DNA from: Zingiber officinale
Lineage: Eukaryota; Streptophyta; Magnoliopsida; Zingiberales; Zingiberaceae
Direction: 5' to 3'
DNA: 64,000 nucleotides
Assembly: GCF_018446385.1 (NCBI RefSeq)
Contig: NC_055992.1
Location: 100,458,947-100,522,946, forward strand
Of this stretch, positions 45,220 through 57,498 are shown in pieces. The position numbers and the translations under genes are program-made. The stretch's first letter is position 1, and each line of letters opens with the position of its first letter. The notes under the pieces were generated by a model. It was not told where the DNA came from. It made no database searches and saw only the letters and a list, made by a program, of their open reading frames with translations.

Positions 45220-45701
45220 ACCAACATCCGGTCAACCATGACCTGTTGGTACATCATGCCTAGCATCTGGTCACCCTTGACCTGCTAGGATTCCCTCACT
45301 AAGTGTCCGGTCAATCCCTTTGACCCACTTGGACTTTTCTCCTTATGCTAAGTATCTGGTCAATCTCTTTGACCTACTTGGACTTCCCAACACTAGATGT
45401 CTGATCAAACTTGATCCATCTGGATTTCCTGTGCCTGGCTTCACTCACCAGGACTTCCCTTCTGTCTAGCTTCACTTACTAGGACTTCTCCTCTGCCTAG
45501 CTTCACTCACTAGGACTTTCACCTGGCTTCACTCACCAGGATTTCTCCTCTGCCTAGCTTCACTCACTAGGTCTTTCACTTGGCTTCACTCACCAGGATT
45601 TCTCCTCTGCCTAGCTTCACTCACTAGGACTTCTCATCTGCCTAGCTTCACTCACCAGGATTTTTCAGTCAAGTATCCAGTCAACCTTGACTTACTTAAC
45701 T
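45220..45701. repeat. array of covarying hairpins, 3' LTR of H
   Basis: About a dozen inverted-repeat units in a row. The first are two-part: an outer stem of 5-7 bp differing between units (ACCAACA/TGTTGGT, CCTAGCA/TGCTAGG, AAGTG/CACTT, AAGTA/TACTT, AGATG/CATCT) around an inner GGTCA/TGACC stem. Then come short units with stems CCTGG/CCAGG or CCTAG/CTAGG around cttcactca. The last, about 45667-45700, is AGTCAAGTA with near-complementary TACTTAACT. Confidence 0.85.
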
Positions 45702-45896
45702 CTCATTCACAACCTCACCACATGAAAAATTGCACTTGCAATCTCCATGCCTTGTCTCCATGTATTGTCAAACATCGAAACCCAAACATCAAGACTTGAG
45801 CTTGACCCAATTCAAGCTCAGTCAGCCAGGTCAACCTTGACCTAGGGAATATTGCACCAACAATCTCCCCCTTTTTGATGTTTGACAATACCTCTT

Positions 45897-46094
45897 TTAA
45901 GTTAGGCTAATCGCATAGCCTCAACTCTCCTTCATGCCAATGTAAGAATGATGGTTTCCTTCATTCTCCTCCTTTTCTAGAAGGCAAACTCCCTCTTAAG
46001 TTAGGCTAATCCCATAGCCTCAACTCTCCTTCATGCTAATGTAAGAATGATGGTTTCCTTCATTCTCCTCCTTTTCTAGAGGGCAAACTCCCTC
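45897..46094 (-). repeat. 99-bp tandem duplication in H
   Basis: Two copies with few differences (45897-45995 and 45996-46094), each containing ttaggctaat and ttcattctcctcc. Located just inside the 3' LTR. Confidence 0.85.
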
Positions 46095-48227
46095 TTAGGC
46101 AATGAAGGCCTAACTTAACCACACATTCTCCCCCTATTGGCACATATCAAAAACTCTCCTCTTGAAGAGTTACCCATCATTGTTTACAACTTCACTCATT
46201 GTTCACAACATAATAACGAAGGTCCCATACCCTTCATTAGTCTTAACGCTCATCCTTGAGCATATACCACTTGGTATATTTATACACGATTCAAATGAAG
46301 ATCTCATACCCTTCATTGTCATCAAATGCTCATCCATGAGCATATACCACTTGAATCATGAAGATATCCACTCTCCATTACTTTCAAATATCCAACCTTG
46401 AGCATTTTCGCTAAAGAAGGTTAACCACCTTCCAAGGTGTATGAAAAAAAATAGATTTTCATGTCCTTAAAGAGTAACTCCCCCTAAAGACATGTACATA
46501 ACTTCTGTCATTGCACCAACAATGACTTGGAATCCCTAAACCTTTAGGAAACCCAAATTTAGAAGTTTTGAGGTTCGAAAATTCAATATTGAAACCAAAC
46601 CTCAACCTAAACCTCTACTTAGTCTTCCTTGACCAATCCATCCTTGTTTTCAACATGAAAACTCCCCATAAATGTATACAAATATGTTTTGAGGGGTTAG
46701 GAATGGTTTTATAGACTAAAAATAGTCCAAAATGCTGAAAATAAGCTTTCCCGACCAAAATCAGCATCCCTAATCGATTGGAGTTGGGTCCCAATCGATT
46801 GAACCCTGCTGAATCGATCCACTGATCGATTCAGACTGCATGGATCGATCGGCTGATCGATCCAGCGAGCTTCTGCTCGCGAGAAGTTCCCCCTCAATTG
46901 ATCCACTGATCGATTGAGACCCTTCAATCGATAGGTCGATCGATTGAAGGTCTGAAGTTGCTGAAATTGTATTTCAGTCAACTTCAGAAACCCCTATAAA
47001 ATTCTACAAAATTTCAAAAATCATGAAAATTCATGTAGGCAATCCTTAGGGTATATATTATCAAATAAAAATAGTTTTCTTTGAAAATACTTCATATTTT
47101 CAAAGATTGACACAAACTTGTAAAAACTTTAGTCTTTTCTTCTAGTTTGTGTCTAACTTATCAATGATGATTACTATCAAAAGATAGTCTTCACCAAGGT
47201 TTTCTAAAAGAATTTTAAAACCATTTTTTAAACCAATATCCAACCATGTTCTTTGGGCTCAATGCACATGACTTGTACATTAGCTTTCCTAATGATTGGA
47301 AAACACATAACTATGTGTTTTGATAAACCTAAAACTCAAAAGAATGTACTAAATCAACATCTTGAGTTTTATTCATTATCCTAACATCTCACTTGTATTT
47401 AATGTGTACGAAACCACATACAAGTCACCTTATAGTTCTTAGTGAGATGTAAACTCTTGGTTTTGTCCTAATGTAGGGATCATGCATATCTACCTAGGCA
47501 TTTTGAGGTTATGAACATCCACCAAGGATGTTACTTGTTAATAAATGCCATTTATCCTTAATTGCAAGGAATTTAACAGTTATGCATGATGCGATATGAC
47601 ATACATCAAAGATAAATAATTTTCAAAAGAAAATTTCTTAGAACTACATGATGTATATATGACATGACATGATATTTTTGTATTTTTCATAATAAAATAT
47701 GAATGCAGAAAATAATGTCATGACATATGATGGGCAAACAACGCATGGCAAATTAGCATAAAAGAAATACCTAGATTATCTATCTAAGTATCCTTAAGCC
47801 TTAGCTAAATTAAAATTTAAAGCCTAGATTGTCCACTATTTCCCAAGAAAATGTCAAAATTCAATTTTGACATTTCTTTTGATTTTCCTAATTTTGTGCC
47901 AATTTAAATTAAGCAAATTCCTTAAATTTTTGGCACAATTACTCCTTTAAAGAGTAACAACTTGAAATAAGGCTTAGATTTGATTTTAACTTCCCAATAA
48001 AATGCCAACATCCCAACTTGGCATTTCTTTACACTTGATTTCTTGTGCCAATTAAAATTTTATCCAAATACTCAAATTATGGCACATTTTACTCCATTTA
48101 AGAAGTAAATGATAATCCTCTTCATTTTCAAAGGTTAATAATAACCTTGAAAATGCTCCCCGAGTGTCAACTTCATCAAAGTCGGGTTCACTACCCTTCT
48201 AATCGGAGTTGACACTCTCTAACCCAT
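46095..48227 (-). other. non-coding 3' region of H
   Basis: AT-rich, with stops in all frames and phrases repeated at a distance (cattcacccttcatt-like and gagcatataccactt, 46257 and 46338). It stands where pol would be in an autonomous element. Confidence 0.7.
46771..46950. repeat. ATCGAT palindrome array in the internal region of H
   Basis: About six units like those in the LTRs, including GATCGATCGGCTGATCGATC at 46842-46861, but about 0.9 kb inside the element, between gag and the 3' LTR. Confidence 0.82.
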
Positions 48228-48313
48228 CTAAGGGGTAGAGAAAATGCTCCTAGGAACCCAAAACCTATTAGTGCTGCTTGGATGCTCTAGGTATTCACTA
48301 GGAATAGCCTTCC

Positions 48314-49178
48314 TGTTGGACCCCGTGGTAGTTTTGATGTGATCAACCAAGTTGGTTAGGTCCTGCTGTGTTTGAACCCTGTGTCTGAGTGTGCAGGAGC
48401 TTAGGAGCACAGGAAGTCGAGCGGAAGACGCAGCTAGCGAGAAGGACGGCACGGGAAGGGAGCCGACGGGCTCGGTGCGTCCGAAGGACGAGAGAGCTGC
48501 GGAAGAGTACTCCGGTGGGCGTGAAGAGCGTGCACGACGTTCGAGGGACGTTAAGCCGAGACGGAAGGCTGCTCGAGGAGAAGGTCGGGAATTGGGTTCG
48601 GGTGAGCCCTATTCCGGTTGGCCGCAATCACCCAAAAGAACGGAGCGTCGGAAGCTGAAGAAACCAGGCTGAAAAGTAGGCTGCCAGCTTGGAGGCGCCT
48701 CCAGCAGGCTTGGAGGCGCCTCCATCATGAAGGCACCTTCAACAGGTCAAAATGACCGTTTAGCTTCGGATAGAGTTCTATCCGCTGACCGAGTTGTGGA
48801 GGCGCCTTGAACCTTGTTGGAGGCGCCTTGGACCCTCGGGATAGAATTTCCAGAGGCTATTTAAAGGCCCCTGGAGCTAGGAATTCAAATACAACTCAAG
48901 CAATCAATCTGTTAGCAATTCCTAAGCAACTAGTGAGCTTCAAAAGTGTAAAAGGCTTCTCCGCCTTCAGAGAAGGAGATTTTTCTTACTACGCTTTTCT
49001 ACTGTCCTGGATTAACAACCTCCTTGGTTGTAACCAGGTTAATTCTCCTGTGTCTTTCTTTTTCTGTTTTATTAATTTAGTTGCTGATTTAAATTCTGAG
49101 TTGAAATCCGAGGAGGGTATAGTTTGTTTTTGTTTTCAGCAATTCACCCCCCTCTTGCCGGTCTCCGCTGCACCAACA
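48314..49178 (+). repeat. 5' LTR of I
   Basis: TGTTGGACCCC to CACCAACA, 865 bp. GGCGCC palindromes at 48691-48745 and 48800-48830, TATTTAAA at about 48857, conserved AATTCACCCCCCTCTTGCC near its end. Confidence 0.92.
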
Positions 49179-49180
49179 AG

Positions 49181-49192
49181 TGGTATCAGAGC
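49181..49192 (+). promoter_or_regulatory. primer-binding site of I
   Basis: TGGTATCAGAGC two bases after the LTR; intact. Confidence 0.9.
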
Positions 49193-49243
49193 CTGATCGC
49201 CTCAGAAGGACTAACCGCCAACTGAAGCACTACGATCAAGACG

Positions 49244-50678
49244 ATGGCCGGAGCGAACATCCATCCCCCGAAGTTCGACGGAGACTTCGCCACTTGGAAG
49301 CGCAAAATGGAGGTATTTTTTAAAACGGATTTTGATATTCTTATTACAATGAAATATGGTTTTGCAGCGCCGAAAGATAAAGAAGAAAACACATGGAGCA
49401 AGAAGGAGCAAGCCGATTTCGTCGCCAACGGAAAGGCGGAGTTCCACCTGCTTAGCGTGCTGCCACCACAAGAAGTAAATCGGATCGGAAGCTACGACTC
49501 AGCGAAAGATCTCTGGGAAAAATTCCTGGAGCTACACGAAGGTACTTCCGAAGCGAAGCGCGACATCCTCCGGAACCAGTTAACGAACCTCCGGATGAAC
49601 CAAGGCGAGAAGGTAGCGCAACTCCAAGCGAGAATCAAGGAGCTAATAACGCAACTAACGAACCTTGGAGAAGAGGTAACCAACCGGGACTCCATCCGGT
49701 ATGCGCTCAACGCCTTCCCTAGAACTCCAGAGTGGGCTTCCTTAGTAGATGCGTATTACATCTCTAAGGACCTAGAGGTAAGTACGTTAGAACAATTATT
49801 TTCCACTTTTGAACTTCACGAGTCTCGAGTTTCAGAACCCAACGGAGCAAAGAAGACAAGTCAGAACATTGCCTTAAAGGAAAAGATGAACAGTTCTGAC
49901 TCCGAAGCCTCAGGAAGCGGCACTACTGGTAAGACGCTTCAATAAATTTTTCAATTCTAATAAATTTAAATCGCAGAGGCATCACCGAAAGAAGAGGACA
50001 GTTCGTTGCTACAACTGCAACGAAGAAGGACACATCAAGGAGGACTGCCCAAAATTGAAGAGAAAGGAGAAAGAAACGGAAAAGCCAAAATACAAGAAAC
50101 CAGAACCCTCCAAGCACAAGAATCTGAAGGCTACTTGGTCAGATTCATCATCCTCCGAATCGGAAGTCGAAGAATTCTCGGGACTAGCAATGATGGCCAA
50201 CCATCAGATAGAAGAAACGTCCAGCTCAGAGCTGAGCATCGATGAAGGGGGAGGAATATCAGAAGAAGAAAGCAGCAGTGAAGGGGGAGCGTCACCAGAC
50301 CAGGTAAGTAAGGTACGCAATCTAACCCCAACTCAATCTTTCAAATTTATCAAGTCTCTTTCTAAAGAGTTAGATCAATTAGAAAAAGAGAATGCTGAAC
50401 TAAAGTTGAACTTAGCAAGAGCATGCCCGTTAAAAATGTATGATCATCTAAAATCAGAAAATGAAAATTTAAAATTAGAAGTTGAAAAATTGAAAAATGA
50501 TGCATGCTTAAAGAAATTTCCAAAGTCAAAAATTAGAACTTATGGTAAATTAAATTGGTATATAAGGAAGCATCAAGGTCAACTTAGAAAAATACCAAGA
50601 AACTATGTACCCCCTAGATTTTTGAATAATCCTGTAGGAAGGAACCTCTATTGGGTTCCAAAATCTGTGCTTAATTAA
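49244..50678 (+). pseudogene. gag: Sirevirus Gag, one frameshift (element I)
   Basis: Starts at the ATG at 49244 (MAGANIHPPKFDGDFATWK). The capsid-like part includes WEKFLELHEGTSEAK and IRYALNAFPRTPEW. Near 49925 the frame shifts by one; the new frame reads RRFNKFFNSNKFKSQ, then an intact CCHC knuckle (CYNCNEEGHIKEDC, 50007-50048). After that come LKATWSDSSSSESE, a Glu/Lys/Leu-rich probable coiled coil (50370-50510) and the C-terminus NPVGRNLYWVPKSVLN, with the stop at 50678. Apart from the single shift, the gene is whole. If the shift is a sequencing error or is bypassed by ribosomal frameshifting, this would be a working Gag. Confidence 0.87.
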
Positions 50679-51186
50679 TTTTTCAAAAATTAAAAAGCTT
50701 AAAGTGAGAAAATTAAACATTGAAATTCCTTATGGAAGCTTTGTCTAAGGAAGTGGTTGTTGCTCCAATAACCAAGAAGGCCTAGTGCCTCGCCACGACC
50801 TGGAAGCTAAAATATTGAAAGAAAATGTTTAATTAAACTTTCTGAAAAAGCATTAAACTAGAATCAAATAATGCTTTCTAAAAAGTTAGATTGTAAAAAA
50901 CTTAGAAATTTTTTTAATTCTATACATTTCACCTATCTTAAGTCATTTGTTTCTTAACCCCATTTTTGCTGTGATCAAAGGGGGAGAGAAAAGTACAAGT
51001 TTAGGGGGAGTTAAAAAATTTATAATTTATAATTCTTTTTCTATTTTTGTTGCAATTTTACTAATTGCAAAAATTATTAATTATTCTTAAGTTGTTAGTT
51101 TAGTAATTTTTCTTTAAAATTACTGTTTATGTCTATTTTTAACCCTAACTTGAACTTGGGTTGATGCACATCAAAAAGGGGGAGAT
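50679..51186 (+). other. non-coding 3' region of I with three polypurine tracts
   Basis: Has the post-gag block shared with A and C (aaggaagtggttgttgctcc at about 50746), then aaagggggagag (about 50987), tttagggggag (about 51001) and aaaaagggggaga next to the 3' LTR. The order matches element C. Confidence 0.82.
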
Positions 51187-52060
51187 TATTGGACCCCGTG
51201 GTAGTTTTGATGTGATCAACCAAGTTGGTTAGGTCCTGCTGTGTTTGAACCCTGTGTTTGAGTGTGCAGGAGCTTAGGAGCACAGGAAGTCGAGCGGAAG
51301 ACGCAGCTAGCGAGAAGGACGGCACGGGAAGGGAGCCGACGGGCTCGGTGCGTCCGAAGGACAAGAGAGCTGCGGAAGAGTACTCCGGTGGGCGTGAAGA
51401 GCGTGCACGACGTTCGAGGGACGTTAAGCCGGGACGGAAGGCTGCTCGGGAATTGAGTTCGGGTGAGCCCTGTTCCGGTTGGCCGCAATCACCCAAAAAA
51501 ACGGAGCGTCGGAAGCTGAAGAAACCAGGCTGAAAAGTAGGCTGCCAGCTTGGAGGCGCCTCCAGCAGGCTTGGAGGCGCCTCCATCATGAAGGCGCCTT
51601 CAACCCTGTTGAAGGCGCCTTCAACAGGTCAAAATGACCGTTTAGCTTCGGATAGAGTTCTATCCGCTGACCGAGTTGTGGAGGCGCCTTGAACCTTGTT
51701 GGAGGTGCCTTGGACCCTCGGGATAGAATTTTCAGAGGCTATTTAAAGGCCCCTGGAGCTAGGAATTCAAATACAACTTAAGCAATCAATCTGTTAGCAA
51801 TTCCTAAGCAACTAGTGAGCTTCAAAAGTGTAAAAGGCTTCTCCGCCTTCAGAGAAGGAGATTTTTCTTACTACGCTTTTCTACTGTCCTGGATTAACAA
51901 CCTCCTTGGTTATAACCAGGTTAATTCTCCTGTGTCTTTCTTTTTCTGTTTTATTAATTTAGTTGCTGATTTAAATTCTGAGTTGAAATCCGAGGAGGGT
52001 ATAGTTTGTTTTTGTTTTCAGCAATTCACCCCCCTCTTGCCGGTCTCCGCTGCACCAACA
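51187..52060 (+). repeat. 3' LTR of I
   Basis: Starts with a mutated TATTGGACCCC. Compared with the 5' LTR it has one extra GGCGCC-bearing unit (near 51590-51622) and lacks about 15 bp near 51447. Confidence 0.92.
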
Positions 52061-53879
52061 CTTCCTAGATACATTCCTAATAACCTTGTTAGACTTCTTA
52101 GAAGCCTTGGGCACATCTCCTAGATCAACTCTAGGGATTTCTTCTCTTGTGACCTTATTTGTGACTTTCTTAGACTTCTTAGAAGTCTTAGTCACGTTTG
52201 TTGCAAAAATACTCTTAGGAATAACCTCCCTAGTATTTTTGACTTGACCATTTGACCTAGGGTTGGTTCCATAATTATATGGAACCATATGATAGGAAGG
52301 GACATCCTTTTTAGTTTTGGGTTTATATCCCAAACCCCTAAGGCCCTTGGATGACCCTTGTTGTGCTAAATCTAGGTTTTGCTCATTTTGCCCTTTTAGG
52401 ATACTTTCCATCCTTTTTAGGGTCTTTTCCATTTTATCAAGTCTTGACCTCAAGACTTGATTTTCTTCCCATAATTCCCTAGATTTTGATTTTTCCTTAA
52501 ATCCTTGAGCATTTTTATTTCTGGGCTTATAACTATGGTCCTTAGTGTTATTGCCTAAATTTTTACCTACCTTCATAACCCTAGGTGTGGTAGTCTTAGC
52601 ATGGAGAGCCATATGTTTTTCTTTAAGGCTGTCATGCTCCCTATTTTTATGGTAAATAGCATTAAAATGATAAAAATTGGAATTAACATGCTTTTTACCA
52701 TTACTTAAGGAGATAAGCTCTATAAATGATACCTTTCGTTTTACCTTGGAGGCTCCCCCTTGAGTTATGCTTCCTCCTTGAGCCTTGACCACTTTCTTCC
52801 CCTTGGGACATGACTTCGATAATGTCCCTTTTGATTGCAAGAGAAGCACACAATGTGCTCCTTGCTCTTCTTTGTTCCAGGAGCGGTCTCTTTAGGCTTC
52901 TCCTTGCCCTTTGGTGCCACTTGGCCCTTCTTCTTGGCCAATTTAGGGCATTTTCTCTTATAATGCCCATGTTCCCTACACTCAAAACATATAATATGAT
53001 TTTTATTTTTAATTGAAACAATTATACCTTCATGTGTAGGGATGACATCTTCTCCTTTTGATCCGGAGGTAGAAACTTCCTCTTGATCTGACAATGATGC
53101 TCCTCCAATAGATTTGACTTGACTTATGGAAGATGCATTGTCTTCTCCTCCATTAGACCCAGATGTAGAAACTTCTCCTTCTTCTTGATCCGGTGTCAAC
53201 GAAGATCGCTCCCCCTCAATCCTAGAGGTGGAGGCTTCATTATCTTCATCTTGTACATGGACCAAAAAAGTATGATCCCTCTTTGCCCTTTTCATTGCAT
53301 TCCTTTGAAAATGAGGCTTCTTGAACTTCTTCTCCGGAAGTTGAGCATCTCTCAACCTCGAAGTCCTCTTCCTCTTGTTCTTGGCTCATGGAGTCGCCCT
53401 CTTTGGATTCTTCTTGAATTGGTACAGTGTAGGGGATCTCATGAATCTTGGCCAATTTGCTCCACAATTCCTTTGCATCTTTAAATTCTCCAATTTTACA
53501 TAGAATTGTGCTTGGCAATAAATTAACCAATAATTTGGTTACCTTGTCATTCGTCTCACACCTTTGGATTTGTTCTTGGCTCCACTTGCTCTTCTTGAGA
53601 ATTTTGCCCTTTGAATTCTTTGGAGCTTCGAAGCCTTCCATTAGAGCAAACCATTGCTCTATCTCCATCATAAGAAAATTTTCAATTCTTGATTTCCAAG
53701 AATCGAAACTCGTGGATACATATGGTGGAGGCACCCTTGTATCGAACCCAAGTCCATCTTGGAGTTCCATCTTGAAGTTGAGCCTTTTGATGAAGTCTTC
53801 GACTTGTAGAATTGCTCCAACTTCTTCACCCTCTAGCTTTTTGCCCCTTTCGGTAATGATTCCGATAAAGAGCAACCTT

Positions 53880-53891
53880 GCTCTGATACCA
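53880..53891 (-). promoter_or_regulatory. primer-binding site of H
   Basis: Minus-strand TGGTATCAGAGC two bases inside the LTR. It fixes H on the minus strand. Confidence 0.9.
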
Positions 53892-54272
53892 CTTGTTGGG
53901 ACCGAAATGTAGCTAGAGGGGGGTGAATAGCTCGGCGCGATCCCGTGCTCATCGTTGCTTGCTTCTTGTGATGAAATGTAACAGAAAATACAAAGAAACA
54001 ACCACACAACGCTAACTCGTAGATTTACTTGGTATCCACCTCAAGAAGAGGTGACTAGTCCAAGGCTCCACACACTCACGCACCCTCCACTAATAAAACA
54101 TTCCTTTATGGTAACTACCGAAGGCGGAGAAGCCCTACAATAATCTCAATACAACAAGAAAGCAAGGGAAGACAAATACAAGAAATATCTTACAAGATAT
54201 GCAGTGAAAACCCTAACCCTAGCTTCTTCCTCTTGTTGTAGTCACGCCTCTTGACTTGGATGTCTCTCCGAG

Positions 54273-57012
54273 TATAACAACCACCCTTCTTACTACTACT
54301 CTCTAAGGGTGACCGTTACCTAACTACTACTCTACTCACTAGTGTCACTTATGCTATTATTAGTGACACTTAGATTTATCACGGCCCTAGAGAAATTCCT
54401 ACCGAAAAATTTCGGCAGAGTCTCCCCTGTACCGGTGACCAAATCAACAATACAAACACTATATACACAGCCACAGGCGGCTGAAACATATTTTTCCACA
54501 CCCACGCAGTAATAATAACACAGTAAGTAAACGAAAACTATTCTAGCAATAGTAAACAAATATCTAACTCCAACAATAGGACATATCAAGCTACAAGTAC
54601 AGAATAAACTCAATTACAATCCCAACTTCATAATAGTATTTAAACTAAAAGAACTCTAAATAGGAAAGTCTTGATAATTCCTTAACAAACTCTTGATCTC
54701 CTCATAGTCCAGCCATCACACACCTTCATCACCACCACCACCTTGTCGCCTTCCTTTCACACTTTAGCTTTTCCTTTATCTGCAGTAGGAGGAAAAAGAA
54801 ATCTATAAGTGAAACGCTTAGTAAGTACTAAACTATCTCACAAGAACTCGAAGTGCATAAAAATGCAAACGATACTGAAACTGAAATGCTAAAAGAAAAG
54901 CTACATGTACTCATCTAATAGCAAAGTACTCAAATAAACTGCATACTCATGATATACCAGAATAAAGCTGAATACTGGAAATAAAACTAAACATGCTCAC
55001 TAAACTGATAAGAAAAGTAATGAAACTCATGCTGTATGCTTAGAATTAAAGGAACTAAACTTCTGTTGATTATAAACATAGGTGGTACTTGTTTCATTTA
55101 CTTATAGCTTTATACTTGAAATTAATCTTTTAATTTCTTTTACTTTTACTTTTCTTTCTTCTTCTTTTTCTTTTTCTTTCTTCTTCTTTTTCTTTTTCTT
55201 TGGGCCCAGGCTTAGTACCATCTTATGCGCGCTCTCTAATAGAGACTGAGGTAGCGAGCCTCCAGTCCTATGAGGGTAAAGACCTCGGTCTTACCAGGGC
55301 CAAGATCTCGGAATTATTCACCTGGATTTGTTTAACAACAACCTCGGAAGTCGGGTATTAGCCTCTTACTTTAAATTACTTGTTATCTTTTCTAATTAGA
55401 CCTTGGTCTTTTCTCTACTCATAACTTCTCATAATCCCCTAATAGAGCTTACTAGAACACTGTAAGTATATCTATCAAGTAGGGAATTGCAACTAACTAA
55501 GCATGCTATAAAAATAAAGCAAAGCCAATCAAACTACAAGATAAGCTTAATAGTTGTTCATGTTCAAGAAAACCAGTAAACTAACACTACATACTTTAAA
55601 TAAAGGCTGTTCTTGCCCTTTTGAGTAGCAAGGATAATGCTACACCTATTCTAACTAAATAAAGGGGTTGTTCTTGGATAAGAAACTATTCATGCTTATT
55701 TAAGAAACTTTCATGCTTAAAACAAAGTTGTGAAATTCTGAATTTCAGGTTGAAATGCTAAGGAACTAAGCATCTGAAATGCAAGGCAACCAAATACTAG
55801 AATACTAGAAAAGTAGCACAATGAGCTAACTCCAAATCATAAAAAAAGGCTGTTCATGTTGAACTAAAACTAAACTTGACATGAAACAAATTCTAAAGGA
55901 ATAGAGTATTGCCCGATATATGAAATCTGCACTTAATAGGTCTACACTCCTAAGTTATTTCCAACAAAGCAAAAACATAAGGAAAGGATGATTTCTGCTG
56001 TAATCAAAAGTTAACACATGATATACTAAAGCATATGCTGTTCATGTCCAGTTAATAGCATAGATCAACCAATTCCTAATGGTCACTGTAAAGAGCTTCT
56101 ACTGTAAACCCAAGCCACAATTGCTCTTCACGCAATGTGCCACGACAACAGAAGGAAACAGGAAGAACAATGCTAGCTTCCATACAACCCGAACATGCCA
56201 ACTAAAATACTAAGTGCAAGCCTAAGGAACAATTCCTCATGCTCTACATGAAGCTTTACATGGACTGTAAAACTTAAACTGTAAAAATTCGAAACCATAA
56301 CACTCTACACGAAACAGAGCATGATCATCAAGGTCACAACCTAAAAACAAATACTTCTTAAACATGTCGTGCTTAGCAAAGAAAACCTAACCGTAATGCT
56401 TAAACGAGTCAATGAGAATCTGTTCACGCTCGGCAAGGAAAAGAAGGAAGCAAAATTTCGGAACTACTCCTACCACAGGTGAGTAGTACTTACCGGGATT
56501 TGCTTGGACTTACAATCGAGAAGAGAAGAGGCTTCTAGGGTTCCGACGAGACTCGAAATTGCAGCGCCTTCTTCGCATCTACGTGCTCTCCACGTCGAGA
56601 AGATCATGAGAATGTGAAGGATTCTTGGAGACAACCCTCCGCCGACCGCGAGGAGGAGAAGAAATGAGATTTTCCGGATTCGGGAAAAATTTGATCTTCT
56701 TAAACTAGATTTTCCATTATACTATACCTTAAACCTATTTCTCCTCATACTTGGTTAACAAAGCGTGCGCAGCCCAGTTGGTTGGCTGTGTCTGGTTAGG
56801 TCGGGTTCGGCCGAAGGTCTTGGGTTCGAGTCTCACCTTCAATGATTTTTTAGTCAAAACTTCTTTCTTTTTGTAAACATACTAAACGACCTCCAAAAAT
56901 TACGTAAAAATACTCTAAAAATTCCTAAAAATCTCTAGAATATTTTAAAAGTATTTCCAAATATTTTTACGGACTTTTAGCACTTGAAATAGGGAAAAAT
57001 TGGGTCGTTACA
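54273..57012 (-). mobile_element. solo LTR E3 in the LTR of H
   Basis: TATAACAACC (decayed from TGTAACGACC) to GGGTCGTTACA, 2,740 bp, flanked by ccgag (54268-54272 and 57013-57017). Collinear with E1: the same pyrimidine tract (55140-55202), the taacctcggaagtcggg phrase, GC-rich leader-like region (56515-56690) and tRNA-like module. Confidence 0.82.
56764..56845 (+). other. tRNA-like module in E3
   Basis: CAGCCCAGTTGGTT (56770-56783) and GGGTTCGAGTCTC (from 56822), spaced as in E1 and likewise antisense to the LTR near its start. Confidence 0.55.
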
Positions 57013-57144
57013 CCGAGATCCTTCAAGAACTGGCGGTGAGAGTGGAAAACGCTGTGGAGAAGCTGCTGTGAAGATCGGAGCTGAACAGTGCGGGCGTTTT
57101 TGGAGAAAGAGCTCGACAACGGCTTTAATCGATGCCAACGGTCG

Positions 57145-57465
57145 AATCCCAATCGATCGGATTGCTCCTAATCGATTGGGGAGGTTTTGGATCGATCGAC
57201 TGATCGATTTAGAGCGCCTCTATGCTCTTGGGAATCGCCTGGATCGATCGGCTGATCGATCCAGGGCTTATCGCGCAAATTCACAGCTCCCAATCGATCG
57301 CCCGATCGATTGGAGCTGATCGATTGGGAGGCTTTCTGTTCACGCGCCACTCCTTCCCAATCGATCCACTGATCGATTGGGAGGAGGTTTGTCGCAGGGG
57401 CTCACCCAATCTATCGGTCGATCGATTGGTCATGAGCCAATCGATCGGCTGATCGATCTAGCTCC
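57145..57465. repeat. ATCGAT palindrome array, 5' LTR of H
   Basis: As in the other LTR but with an extra unit near 57160 and a lost half-unit near 57312, apparently unequal exchange between repeats. Confidence 0.88.
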
Positions 57466-57498
57466 TGTTTTTGCCCAAAAACAAGTCCAAAGTCCCTT

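Larger units (their letters stand above)
44349..45862 (-). repeat. 3' LTR of H
   Basis: 1,514 bp. In minus orientation it runs: LTR start, hairpin array, ATCGAT palindrome array, leader and LTR end. A run of about 17 G residues sits near 44373-44389, where the 5' LTR has six. Confidence 0.9.
48314..52060 (+). mobile_element. gag-only Sirevirus derivative I, inserted in gag of H
   Basis: Flanked by cttcc (48309-48313 and 52061-52065). 5' LTR, intact primer site, gag, about 510 bp of non-coding DNA with three polypurine tracts, 3' LTR; 3.75 kb in all and no pol. Layout and gag type match element C, but the LTRs carry GGCGCC rather than GGGCGCCC palindromes. Confidence 0.93.
48228..53770 (-). 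pseudogene. gag: Gag of H, frameshifted and split by element I
   Basis: Starts at the ATG at 53770 (MELQDGLGFDTRVPPPYVS). The capsid-like part shows SWKSRIENFLMMEIEQWF and ELWSKLAKIHEIPY. A frame change near 53280 leads to an acidic Ser/Glu-rich segment and two CCHC knuckles: CFECREHGHYKRKC is intact, while CFSCNQKGHYRS is cut by a second shift near 52800. The third frame continues with LHAKTTTPRVMKVGKN, a heptad-like LWEENQVLRSRLDKMEKTLK and SSKGLRGLGYKPK to 52066. After insertion I it resumes at 48313 with AIPSEYLEHPSSTNRFWVP and stops at 48228. Confidence 0.85.
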
